Shown: one piece after another, positions 1 to 9,916 of the stretch
How the letters are laid out: the number at the start of each line of letters is the position of its first letter
Position numbering within the stretch: position 1 is the stretch's first letter
Assembly (NCBI RefSeq): GCF_000143415.4
Contig: NW_003314262.1
Span: 5,886,471 to 5,950,470 of the forward strand
Direction: 5' to 3'
DNA: 64,000 nt
From: Selaginella moellendorffii
Lineage: Eukaryota; Streptophyta; Lycopodiopsida; Selaginellales; Selaginellaceae
Notes under the pieces: generated by a model
The model's database searches: none
Told to the model about the DNA's origin: nothing
What the model saw: only the letters and a program-made list of their open reading frames with translations
Made by a program: the position numbers and the translations under genes

Positions 1-838
1 TCTCTCGAAACTTGTCTGCAACCATGTAGAAAGCGTTTGCAATGAGAAAGCTAAACGCATGGTGAGGGTTAGAAAATCATACTAAGTGAGAAGGCCTACG
101 TTCTTCTTTAAGCTCTGCCCGAAGGGACGGAAGAAGTGACTTTAGCTTATCGATGGAGTCCACCCTGACCGAGACACCGACTTAGAGCGATCATGATCAT
201 CAAAGGATAGAAACCAAAAACTCACCCAAGAGATTGAAAGCCAGTGATGAACTCTTGCCTCGAAAACTCACACATTGTGGCCGCTCCCATATGCCACGAG
301 ATGACGAGCATCACAACATCTCCGGGGTCGACTTTGAGATCGTCACAGAAAGCCGAGATGCCATCGACCAAGATCATATCCGAGAAACGATCTGAAAGTT
401 GGAAAACAATGGATCGTCAAAGAAAAGAAAAGTTTTCCATCACCCCATACCTTTGTAACGCATGTAAAGCTCCTCTAAGTGCCGAGGATCCGCCATTGGC
501 TTGGACACTGGCTGGTTCGTATAAAAGTACTCGAAAGCCCCTTCCAAGTTCCAATCGCTCGCCTTCAGTGCTGTCAAGGAGGCCTTCTCACTGCCATGGA
601 AGAACAACATCAAGAAGAAGATTCAAGCAAAACAAAAAAGAAAAGACAATCTCTACATACGTTGCTCCCGCGATTGACATGAACTGATGGACTTTGTCCC
701 GCTGTGATCTCCCCAGCTTATGCTGAAAGAGCGCATCGATCAAGGAAAACGAAATTTGCGAAAGAAACCTAAATGGCGCTAGCATCGAATCGATGCGCCG
801 CGCAAAGATTATGCTCGCAGTCGATAGAAACGTACCAT
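1..838 (-). CDS. DCN1-like protein (cullin neddylation E3 co-factor), 3' end cut by window edge
   Basis: Scaffold for NEDD8 ligation onto cullins, and so an activator of SCF-type ubiquitin ligases. Visible coding exons on the minus strand: 838-836, 722-661, 590-451, 391-226, 164-100 and 15-1; the rest lies left of the window. All junctions are GT-AG and keep frame. The spliced protein starts MHKLGRSQRDKVHQFMSIAG (UBA-like N-terminus). It continues with KASDWNLEGAFEYFYTNQP, then the start of the potentiating-neddylation (PONY) domain with ILVDGISAFCDDL, AATMCEFSRQEF and ELKEEHKFRE. These match the plant DCN1-like family closely. The start is odd: only the ATG lies in the first coding exon and is followed at once by the donor GTACG. 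The gene is head-to-head with adenylate kinase, 278 bp between the ATGs. The C-terminal cullin-binding residues cannot be judged. Confidence 0.9.
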
Positions 839-1116
839 CTTCGTGGTCCCGCTGCCCAGCGCTAGGTCCCCCTCTCTCTCCTATCTCTCTCGCATTCCCT
901 CGTCGAAGGAGCTATATACGCGAGTGTTATTTTCCCCTTCCTTGTATAATCAGGTTTGAACCCTAGACCTAAAGATCTTTATAAAACGAATATGCTTTAA
1001 AAATTCTTTAAGAATATTCTTTGGATATAGGAAATCTTTCTCCGGTATCGAACCCCCGGCGCCTGGGGAATAAAGACTTTGGCTATGGTAGACTACCACA
1101 ACGAACTGTCAAGGCG
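839..1116. promoter_or_regulatory. Shared upstream region of DCN1-like and adenylate kinase
   Basis: This 278-bp stretch separates the two divergent start codons. It holds a CT-rich leader on the DCN1 side (about 870-905), a TATA-like tatata at about 912-917, and a telobox-like AACCCTAG near 959-966. No ORF here looks real. A bidirectional promoter is inferred from geometry only. Confidence 0.5.
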
Positions 1117-2389
1117 ATGGCGATGGCGGCGTCTCCCGGAGCGTCGCATTTGCATGCCAGATCGGGATCCTCGAGGTCGCCAGCGAATCAGGCGCTCTCC
1201 GCCTCGTCGATCGCATTGCCGCAGCGGTGCATCGAGTGCCGGATTTCGTCGGCGTCGTCCCCCAGCCAGCGCCAGATCGTCCACGCCGTCGCCAGGGAGC
1301 CGCTCAAGGTGATGATCTCCGGCGCGCCGGCGTCGGGCAAGGGGACGCAGTGCGAGCTCATCACGGACAAGGTATGCCGATCGTCTTTGCCCCGATAGGA
1401 TTTTGCGCATTGGGGCCTGGACGATCGATCTAGGGGTCTCCACGGCACGATATTTCGACCGGAAGTCGATCGATTGATCGCTTGATTTTCATTTGTGACT
1501 AACTCACAAGTTCTTTTGTGTGATCACAGTATGGTCTTGTACACATAGCAGCTGGAGATTTACTGCGAGCCGAGGTAGCCGCGGGCACTGAGAATGGAAT
1601 CAAAGCTCAAGAGTATATGAACAAAGGCCAGCTCGTTCCAAACGAGATCGTAGTGTCAGTAAGAACACTTATTCTAGCCTCTTATAGTTCTAATCTAACA
1701 CGAGTTATTCATCGTTTTGTGTTTGTTTTGTTCTAGATGGTGAAGCGAAGACTGGAAGAGCAGGACGCGCAGGAGAAAGGCTGGCTGCTGGATGGCTACC
1801 CGCGAAGCGTGTCGCAAGCCGAAGCGCTGGAAGCTCTAAACATCCGGCCTCACGTCTTCATCCTCTTGCAAGTAAGTGGTCGTTTAGTTTTTCTTTGTCT
1901 AGCCTGAAACGATCGAACTTCTCTTACCGATTTTTATCCAGGTTCCCGAGGACATTCTCGTGGAAAGAGTGGTCGGCAGGAGATTGGATCCCGTCACGGG
2001 AAAAATCTACCATCTTACGTATGCTCCTCCCGAGACTCCAGAGATCGAAGCTCGGCTAACTCAGCGAAGCGACGACACGGAAGAGAGGGTAACGTAGCAT
2101 TAGAAACTTTCCCTGGCTTAGTTTTCTCTTCGATTTCCTTCCTCCAGGTGAAGCTCAGGCTTAAAACTCACCGGCAAAACGTCGAGGATGTGCTATCGAT
2201 CTACTCAGACGTGATTGTTCCGGTAAGTTTTGGATCGATCACGAGCTCTTTATTTGCTGAGAATTCTCGATTTGTTTGACACAGGTGGATGGAAATCGGC
2301 CCAAAACCGAGGTTTTCTCGAGCATCGATTCGATTCTAAACGAGATGGTACAAAGCGAGCAATTAGGAGAGGCCATGAGCTCGAGCTAA
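1117..2389 (+). CDS. Adenylate kinase, probably plastidial (AMK2 type)
   Basis: Catalyses ATP + AMP to 2 ADP. Six in-frame exons with GT-AG borders: 1117-1371, 1530-1658, 1737-1871, 1942-2088, 2148-2222 and 2285-2389, giving 281 residues. Residues 1 to about 60 are rich in Ala, Ser and Arg with few acidic residues, as in a chloroplast transit peptide. The P-loop [14 protein letters not shown] follows at about residue 70. Then come the AMP-binding region ([11 protein letters not shown]), the DGYPRS motif, and the LID start [16 protein letters not shown] with [12 protein letters not shown]. The order and wording match plant chloroplast AMK2. Start choice: ATG 1117 is followed closely by a second in-frame ATG (1123); the reading frame runs further upstream but without an ATG. 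The stop is only 127 bp before the ATG of COG4. Confidence 0.93.
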
Positions 2390-2516
2390 AGAGCAAAATA
2401 AAATTTTTTGGCGAATATGCCCGTAGATTCTTTACAAAGAATATGCTTAAAATCCTGGGAGATGCTTATAGTGGATTCTTTAATGGCCAAATTCTAGGGT
2501 TTTTGCGCTTGTGGCG
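2390..2516. promoter_or_regulatory. Very short gene junction: AMK2 3' end and COG4 promoter
   Basis: An AATAAA polyadenylation signal sits at 2397-2402, eight bases after the AMK2 stop. A TCTAGGGTTTTT telobox (about 2494-2505) lies just ahead of the COG4 ATG at 2517. All of the 3'UTR, terminator, promoter and 5'UTR must fit into 127 bp, unless the two genes overlap as transcripts or are co-transcribed. Confidence 0.6.
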
Positions 2517-4773
2517 ATGGCGATCCTCGAGTCCCCGCGCGTTGGCGCTGGAATGCTGGATCACATCCGATCCCTCACGGATGTCGGCACCATGAATCGA
2601 ATGCTCCACGAGAGCATTGCGTACGAGCGCAGCATCGACGGTGAGCTGGAGAGCCTTCTCGCGCAGCGCCAGGAGGTGGAGAAGAAGCTGCTAGGGCTCC
2701 ACCGGACGGGCGAGGTGCTGGAGATCGTCCGCGCCGACGCGGAGCAGATGCTCCGCAGCGTGGAATCGACGTGCGCGCTGGCCAATCTGGTGAGTGGTAA
2801 GGTGAGGGAGCTGGATCTGGCGCAATCGCGAGTCCAGGAGACCCTAGCCCGGATCGAGGCGATCGTGGATCGCGGCAGCTGCATTGACGGCGCCCAGAAG
2901 GCGCTGGCGAGCGAGGATTACGAGTCGGCGGCCAGGAACGTGGAGAGATTTCTCCAGCTCGAGGAGAGGATGGGGGGCCTGGTGGATCCCGCGAGTGACC
3001 AGCACGTCCAGCTGCTGGAATCCAAGAGGAAGCTGGAGGAGGTGATCAAGAAGAGATTCTACGCGGCAGTGGACGCGAGAGATCACGCCGGGGTGGTGAG
3101 ATTTGCGTCGCTGTTTGCTCCTCTTGGGCTCCACGAGGAAGGGATCAAGGCCTACGTGAGCTACCTGAGGAGATCGGTGGATCATCGCGCTCGCGATGGC
3201 TTCGCGGCCGTGAAGGAGACTCCAGACCAGGCGGACTTTGTGGCGGCGCTCAACAACATCTTCAAGGACATCGCCGAGGCGATCGAGGAGAACGAGGAGC
3301 TCCTCAAGAGCTTGAATGGAGAGGATGGGCTCGTCTACGCGATCCGGGAGCTGCAAGAGGAGTGTGACTCGCGCGGCTCGGCCATCGTGAAGAAGTATAT
3401 GGAGTTTCGCGGGCTGGCCAAGCTGGAGAAGGAGATCATCGCGCAGACAAACGCGGAGAAGGACATCGTCGCGCAGTCCAAGCTCTTGATGTCCGCCGGT
3501 GGCGCTGCCGAGGGGCCGGATCTCCGCAGCATCGAGATGTTCTTGGAGGAGATCCTGCTCTTGATCCAGACCAGCGAAGACTACACGCAGTATATGATCG
3601 GGAGAGTGAGGGAGGCTGGATCTTCCGGAGCTCAGCTCAGCCCGCGCTCCACCACATCTTTCAAAGTCGGGAGCTTCTACCGCGCGGTGCAAGAGCTGAC
3701 GAGCCACTATCGCTTGCTGGAGGAGTACTTCATGGCAGAGAACGTCCGCAAGGCGATCAAGCTGGACGAGTTCCCGGCCAATTCCCTGACGACTTCGGTT
3801 GTGGACGACGTCTTCTACGTGCTCCAGAGCTGCACCAGACGCGCGGTCTCCACGTCCAACGTCCATCTCACGCTCTCGATCGTCACTTGCGCGGCCAACC
3901 TACTGGGAAACGAGTACAAGGACGCGCTCCAGAGGAAGATGCGCGAGCCAAACCTGGCGATGAAGCTCTTCGCCGGAGGAACAGGGGTGGTGAAAGTGGG
4001 AATGGAGGTGGCGGCGGCGCTAAACAACATGGACGTGAGTGCCGAGTACGTCCTCAAGCTAAAGGCCGAGATCGAGGAGCAGTGCAACGAGGTAAGCGGT
4101 GCTTCTCGTTTGCTTTCGTCTTTTCTCACGGCTTTAGCAACAGATCTTCCCCGGCCCCGCCGAGAGGGAGAAGCTCAAGTCCTCGCTACTGGAGCTGGGC
4201 GAGGCGAGTGTCTCGTTGCGGCAGATCACAAACTCGGGCCTCGAGCAGCTCGCCAACTGCATCGCCCCTCGGCTGCGCTCCACGCTAGACGCGGTGGGGA
4301 CTGTTTCTTACGAGCTCACCGAAGCACAGTACGCGGAGAACGAGGTGAACGATCCGTGGGTCCAGAAGCTGCTGCACGGAGTGGAGGCCAACGTGAGCTG
4401 GTTGCAGCCGCTGCTCACGGCCGGGAACTACGACACGCTCGTCCACCTCGTCATCGACTTCATCGTGAAGCGGCTGGAGGTTGTCATGGGCCAGAAGCAC
4501 TTCAACCAGCTGGGGGGACTGCAGCTGGACAGGGACGCGCGAGCGCTGGTGGGGCACTTCTCGGGGATGACGCAGAGGACGGTGCGGGACAAGTTCGCGC
4601 GGCTCTCGCAGATGGCCACCATCCTCAACTTGGAGAAGGTGTCGGAGATCCTCGACTACTGGGGGGAGAACTCGGGGCCCATGACGTGGAGGCTCACACC
4701 CAACGAGGTCCGTCGCGTTCTGGGGCTCCGGCTGGATTTCAAGCCCGACGCCATCGCCGCGCTCAAGCTGTGA
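2517..4773 (+). CDS. COG4: Conserved oligomeric Golgi complex subunit 4 (COG4)
   Basis: Subunit of the COG tether needed for retrograde vesicle traffic within the Golgi. Two exons: 2517-4091 (525 codons, phase 0, donor GTAAGC) and 4144-4773, giving about 734 residues. An acceptor 6 bp earlier (4138) also keeps frame. The N-terminal part is alpha-helical and coiled-coil rich (LLAQRQEVEKKLLGLHRTGE). The C-terminal part carries strongly conserved COG4 stretches: ANDPWVQ-like NDPWVQKLLHGVE, FNQLGGLQLDRDARAL, RDKFARLSQMATILNLE and SEILDYWG...GPMTWRLTPNEVR. The first ATG is used; the short leader carries a telobox. If the intron is read through, the frame changes and runs on to 5042; that product lacks the conserved C-terminus, so it is rejected. 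Confidence 0.95.
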
Positions 4774-5971
4774 GCCATAGCGACGTCCGAGTCTCGATCG
4801 ATCGATGGGAACTTTTGTCCGTCGGGTTTAGAGGAGAGAGAAGCTCAGCTCCCCCCGGAAAGCTCCAAGACTCTTTCCAGGAGGACGACGTTCCAGCGCT
4901 CGCCATCGCCATTGCTCCAGCGGTTTCTCTTGCGGCTTTAATTTTCTCGTTGGAAAGGTATGTTTGCGAGCTGAGCGTTTGGATCCATCGCCACTTTTTC
5001 TTCTCTCTTTTCTTTATCTTTCTTTGCAGGAAGATGGCTTGAATGAATTCGTAGCTGGCAAGCACATGTAACTGGCGGCTGGTGGCCAAGGATGGAGCTT
5101 TCATTCACACTGGAGATTCCACTGTGTTGGTAGAATATTCTCCCTTTATAAAAAAAATTCTACTCTGTTGGTAGAATATTCCTCCATTTTTAAAAAAGAG
5201 AACTATACACGCTTGGAAACCAACGAACTCCCTGGCGCGAGAAACAATCCATCCATCCGTCCATGCGTTTTTTTGTTTGGATCTCTCTCACGCTTTGTAC
5301 TTACAAAACAATATCATTCACCTATCATTCATCTCGTTCCATTGTCTCGAGATTGATCGATTCGCTTCCACTCAATTCTTTCTCTCTTTTTTTTTTTGGT
5401 TTCTTCGCACTCGTTCTATCTGGTGCTGGCTGCCTGGCTTGATTTTTTCCCTGATCCAGTCCTGTCCAATCCAGGGGAAACCATTCTTTTTCTCGCAATC
5501 ACGATTCCAGAATCGAGTTGTTCCTGGATTTTTTTTCTTGCCTTTCCCCTGTTCCTTGCTTTGCGCCCCGCCGCCTGTGAAGGATCATAGCAGCAATGCT
5601 TTCCTCTCCAGTGGAGCGAAAGCACCACCTCCCTTTTCACGCAAAATTCTTCGCCTTTGCTGCTGCTGCTGCTGCTGCGATGGATGATAACTTTGTGCCG
5701 GTGTGTCCCTGCTGTTGAGCACTGGCGAGCATTAACAAAGCCCCCGGAAAAAAGAAGACCCCGCTGTAGCACGATCCTGATCCCTGACGATGTAGAGATA
5801 TATATCCCCATCCACTGCCGCTTACCACCACCACCACCACACCTTTCTCGCTAGCTACAGCCGATCGTGTCCAAAAAATTTATGTACCGAAGGCCTGATT
5901 GCCAGACGCCAGCGCAATCTCACCACCACCTGGAGATAGATCCCCACTGTTCTTCCCATCTTTTCCTCCTT
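4774..5971. other. Intergenic region between convergent COG4 and DUF1005 genes
   Basis: No supported gene. Contains an imperfect tandem pair of a roughly 50-bp AT-rich unit with TGTTGGTAGAATATTC (about 5122-5140 and 5166-5185), T-rich tracts near 5380-5400, a short (CTG)n run near 5658-5676 and a (CCA)n run near 5826-5842. ORFs here are short and of low complexity. Probably the two 3' untranslated regions. Confidence 0.6.
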
Positions 5972-7387
5972 TCACGACAGCTCCTTCCTCAGCTTTCGCG
6001 AGAAAGGCTGGCAGGCGTCGATGCTCAAGTCCACCGCGGCTGCCAGAGCCATGAACACCGCTGCGTCCTCGGCGCAGGTGATGTGCCGCATCGCCAGCTG
6101 AACCAGCGGCCTGCCGGAGGAGCTCTGCCGCTCACCCCGCGTCGTGCAGCTCATCACGAATCCCCCCGACGCCGGCAGCCCGACGTTGATGAAGTTGCAG
6201 TCTCCACTGCTGCGGGGGCTCTGCACGGGAGTTCTCGCCGGCGACGGCGTTGCCGGACGAAACCTCGCCGTGTCGATCGAGAACTCACCCCCGGAGTGTG
6301 AGCTGATGACCGTCTCCGAGACCAAAGCGCCCCCAACGTTTGCCGTGCCGCCGCCACCATTCTCCGCAACTAGCTGGAAACGAAGCCCGAGGCCACCTTT
6401 GCTGCCTCTTTCTTTCCACGCCTCGAGCCTCCCCCACGGCTCCCAGCTGTCTCCACTTGTGGAATCCGGGCGGAGGATGAGCCAGGCCCCGGGATTGGAG
6501 CGGCTGACGCGGTCACTCCCCGCCGACGGCACGAAAGGTGTCACCATTGACGCAGCAGCCACGGGGGAGCCGGATAGATCATGGATCATGATCAGCCACC
6601 CTTTGCGTTCCTTCCTCTCCTTGTGATCATGGCCTCCCAATGGACCCGACCACTTCCCCGCACCGCTACGAGGAGTCTCACACAGTCCCAGCCTGAGAGA
6701 AAAAAAAAAACAAACCATCCAAAGAGTTAGACCACCAAACTCTCTCCAGGAAAAACTCTGACAAGCTCACCTTGATCGGCTCAGTCTATCCCTGCTGAAT
6801 TTGCAGCTGAAGAGCGGTTGCGTGATCTTGCCTTGAATCTGCACGATCTGGGGGCTGGCCACCGTCTCCCCATCAAACTGGAAAATGTAGCGAGGATCCG
6901 CCTCCACTTTGATGACGAGATGGAGCTCGGCTCCTGGCTTGCCATCGGTGGAATTCCCCTTGCCAATGCCCGTCCAGCCGCTGTGGAGCTGGATGGGCTT
7001 TCCTTCCATCCACTGCGAGCTCACCGGCAGCGAGAATGTCCCCATGAGCTTCCCTTCTTTCACTCCACACCGAGTTCCCTGCCGTCCAGTGTAGACCAGA
7101 ACTTCCAGGCATGGAAACGAGCTCTTGAAGCACGAAGTTGGCGAGAGGAGCTTGTCGAGGGCCGACTCGTCGAGGTAGAAGTTGGCGGCGATGCCACGAT
7201 CCGGGGGTGGCGATGTGGGCGAGACGAGCGGCACTGGCGTGGTCTGGACTGGGTAGCCTGGAAGACGGACCTCGCAGAAGAATGGCGATGTCGAGGAGTG
7301 GACTCCTGTTCTAGCGGGCTTGGAGGCGAGCGGCACCCGGACGCCCAGAGCACTCACTGAGAGCTTGACGAATGCGCGAGGATCCAT
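5972..7387 (-). CDS. DUF1005 family plant protein
   Basis: Function not established; the family is plant-specific. Two exons on the minus strand, 7387-6771 and 6692-5972, with GT-AG borders and continuous frame, give 445 residues. It opens with MDPRAFVKLSVSALGVRVP, the usual start of DUF1005 proteins. Other matching parts are FYLDESALDKLL, CLEVLVYTGRQGTRCGV, GKLMGTFSLPV, and in exon 2 SDRVSRSNPGAWLILRPD, ESWEPWGRLEAW-like DSWEPWGRLEAWKERG, GGEFSIDT, GFVMSCTTRGE and VQLAMRHITCAEDAAVFMALAAAVDLS. No signal peptide or membrane span is evident. It lies head-to-head with the F-box gene, with 1.16 kb between the ATGs. Confidence 0.88.
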
Positions 7388-8542
7388 GTCGATTGCTGGC
7401 GAGTGATCCTTTTGCCCATGCTCAGAAGATCGCTGCTATGTAGTCATTGAGTGCCATGATCTTTGCCCCTGTGGCTGGATGGATAGTGTGATCGCGGCCC
7501 GCCTCTCTTCCAGCCTTGGAAGGCACTGTAAAGGAATGCTTGCTTGCCTGGATAAATGCTGTGCTTTGCTCGTAACGTAAGCGAGGGAGAGAGAGAGGAA
7601 GAGGGGGAGATAGAAAAATCGGCAAGAGAATCGAAAGGGGAGAACCTTCCAAAAGCAAAATCCCTCGCAAAGATCCCCGAATTCTTTTCTTTTCACTCTG
7701 CTATCCAGCAAGAACCCCAGGAATCGCGAATCGACGAAACGCACGAGAAAAGAGGAGAGGAGGGGGGGGGAGGAAACCTGGAGCGCCGCTGCGCGATCTT
7801 CACTCGAAATGCGCGTCGACGACCACCGATCCAGCCGCGAACAAAAGAAATCCCCTGAGAATCCACTGGAGCGCGGTAGAATATCGAGGATGGAGAGCAA
7901 GATTTCCGGCAGGGATTCGTGCGCGCCGGCCTAGGGCTCCTCGCTCGCTCTGGATGGATCGATCTCTCTAATAGGAGAGAGAGGGATTGAAAGAAGAGAG
8001 AAGAGAGAGAGGATCTTCCAGCCCAGTACACTACACACACAGCCAAGCCTGGCCTGTATTCCAGTAGGGTTTTTCGCGTTTTCTTGCCAATGCCATGCCA
8101 ACTCACACACCCTCTTTCACAGCCAGGCAATTAACAGCCTGGCGGGCAAATGGAGGGACCGGCAGTCCGCGACGGCAATATCCAGCAGCTAACAGCGACA
8201 AAAAAGCCCAGCTGACGTGGACTAGCCAGTTGTCTAAACCCTAACTCTTAGGGTTTTAGCCCTGTTTTAGGGTTTTGCCCACTTTTAGGGCTCTTGGAAC
8301 TTTTCCCACAACGTGGACATTGCTTCTAACCGACACTAGGTAGGGGATCCCCGCAAGCAAGCATTGCGTGAACACCTGGCCGGTCCAATAGTGTTCTCGC
8401 TTGTATTGTCCGAGCGGGGCATCGATCGATCCATCCTTGTTCGCGTTGTTTGCTTTGGCCGCTCCAACAGTGATCGATCGGCCGTTTCCACGCGCTGCGA
8501 ATTGGAGCCCTCCTCTGGATCGCGCGATCTTTGGCTTCCTTC
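7388..8542. promoter_or_regulatory. Divergent upstream region with a telobox cluster
   Basis: Lies between the DUF1005 and F-box starts. About 8233-8290 holds several telomere-like motifs in both orientations (aaaccctaa, ttagggtttta, ttttagggtttt, tttagggct). Around 7570-7620 and 7965-8010 are purine-rich GA runs typical of 5' leaders. The ORFs here are GA/CT low-complexity readings and not convincing. Confidence 0.5.
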
Positions 8543-9748
8543 ATGGCGATTGGAGCTACTCTGGAACAATTAAAACCACGCGTGAGCGTCCGAGGAGAAG
8601 AACAAGAGGAGGAAGACAGATTTATGGAGAGTACCATGGTGATCTGGGAGGAGCTCCCGCGGGATCTCGTGAGTAGCGTCGTTTCGTGGCTGCCAATCAC
8701 CGACATTCTTCGATCGCGCACCATCTCCAAGCAGTTCCATGCGTGGATCAGCAGCATCAGCTTCCTGGACGAGATCGCAAGAGTCCCAACGCGAAGTTCC
8801 TGGCTGGTTCTCTTCCCCAGCTCCACACCATCCATCGCCAGTGCCTACGATCCATCGCTGGACTCCTGGCTCTCGCTTCCGGTCCCGCTGCAAATCCAGC
8901 CACTGGCTTCTTCCAGAGGATTGATCTGTGGAGCTCCAAAACCCCATCTTGGGAGCGGCAGTAGCAGGAGCAGCAAAGAACTCCATGTTTGCAATCTCGT
9001 GACGAGATCATGGGTGAGAGTTCCTCAGCCTCGGGAGATGTCGCGATTCTTCTTCCTCGTCGTCGGGATGGTTTCCACCGGCAGGAGCGGATTCACGATC
9101 GTCGTCGCCGGATCCGACCTCGTCTCCCACCATGCCTCCGCCAACTTCAAGCTCTCCGCCTGGGTGTTTGAGTCGCGCAGCTGGAAGTGGACGAAAGGTG
9201 GCACTGTTTTGATCGACGCGGCCATCTCGACGAGCAAGGCGATGAGCGGCAGCACGCTGTTCGTCGTGTCTGGAAACCGCGAGCTCGCAGCATACGATCT
9301 TGGTCGAGGAAGCTGGCGGCGTGTGGATCTTCCAGCAAAGGAGCTCACGTCAGTGAAGCTGGTTGATCGTCTGGGAAGGCTGGTGCTCGTTGCTCGCACT
9401 AACCAGGACGAGATCTCCATCTGGGAACTCCACCAAGAACAGCACAGAAGCCGAGAGAAATCTCTTCCAAGCGATGATCCAAGCTTCTGGATAGAACTGG
9501 ACAGAATGCCTCGGTGCTTGAGCGACGAGCTTCTCCTCAAATCACCGTCGCGAAGATTTGCGTGCGTTGGAAGCGGCGATGTGGCTTACTTCTCCGGCAC
9601 CAAGTGCGCATCGATCCTCGCCTACACATTCTCGACCAGGAGCTGGCGATGGACGAGCTGCTGCTCCAGCAATCCCCATTACGACATGCTCCGGGGCATC
9701 TGCCTCGAGCCCCGGCTGGAAATCAGCCCCGGATCATCCAAGAAGTAG
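8543..9748 (+). CDS. F-box protein with kelch/beta-propeller-like C-terminus
   Basis: Likely substrate receptor of an SCF ubiquitin ligase. Intronless, 401 residues from ATG 8543; the in-frame ATGs at 8624 and 8636 are possible alternative starts directly ahead of the F-box. The F-box is WEELPRDLVSSVVSWLPITD followed by ILRSRTISKQFHAWI (roughly residues 33-70). The remainder has repeated beta-strand/Trp elements (YDPSLDSWLSLPVP, CNLVTRSWVRVPQP, SWKWTKGG, YDLGRGSWRRVDLP, TFSTRSWRWTS), as in F-box/kelch receptors. The kelch Gly-Gly pairs are mostly lost. The substrate cannot be named. GCN2 starts 168 bp downstream. Confidence 0.85.
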   Translation: MAIGATLEQLKPRVSVRGEEQEEEDRFMESTMVIWEELPRDLVSSVVSWLPITDILRSRTISKQFHAWISSISFLDEIARVPTRSSWLVLFPSSTPSIASAYDPSLDSWLSLPVPLQIQPLASSRGLICGAPKPHLGSGSSRSSKELHVCNLVTRSWVRVPQPREMSRFFFLVVGMVSTGRSGFTIVVAGSDLVSHHASANFKLSAWVFESRSWKWTKGGTVLIDAAISTSKAMSGSTLFVVSGNRELAAYDLGRGSWRRVDLPAKELTSVKLVDRLGRLVLVARTNQDEISIWELHQEQHRSREKSLPSDDPSFWIELDRMPRCLSDELLLKSPSRRFACVGSGDVAYFSGTKCASILAYTFSTRSWRWTSCCSSNPHYDMLRGICLEPRLEISPGSSKK

Positions 9749-9916
9749 TGAGAAAACCCTGTAAGATTGTTCTTCCACTCCAAGAACATACCATTGGATT
9801 GCAGATCGCTCTCGCCTCGTTCGCTTGTATGCTTGCGCTAGACCTAGAAATATTGCTAGAAATGTGAGCTTGGAGTTAAACCTAGAAGGGGGCTTCTCTT
9901 TCTCTTCGATGGAGTG

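Noticed and set aside
2511-5042. One 843-codon open frame through COG4
   Set aside because: After 4091 it reads the intron and then the wrong frame of exon 2. The conserved COG4 C-terminus lies in the other frame (4144-4773).
5277-5854. Several 60-140-codon ORFs between COG4 and DUF1005
   Set aside because: They read pyrimidine runs and CTG/CCA microsatellites on both strands; they look like 3'UTR sequence.
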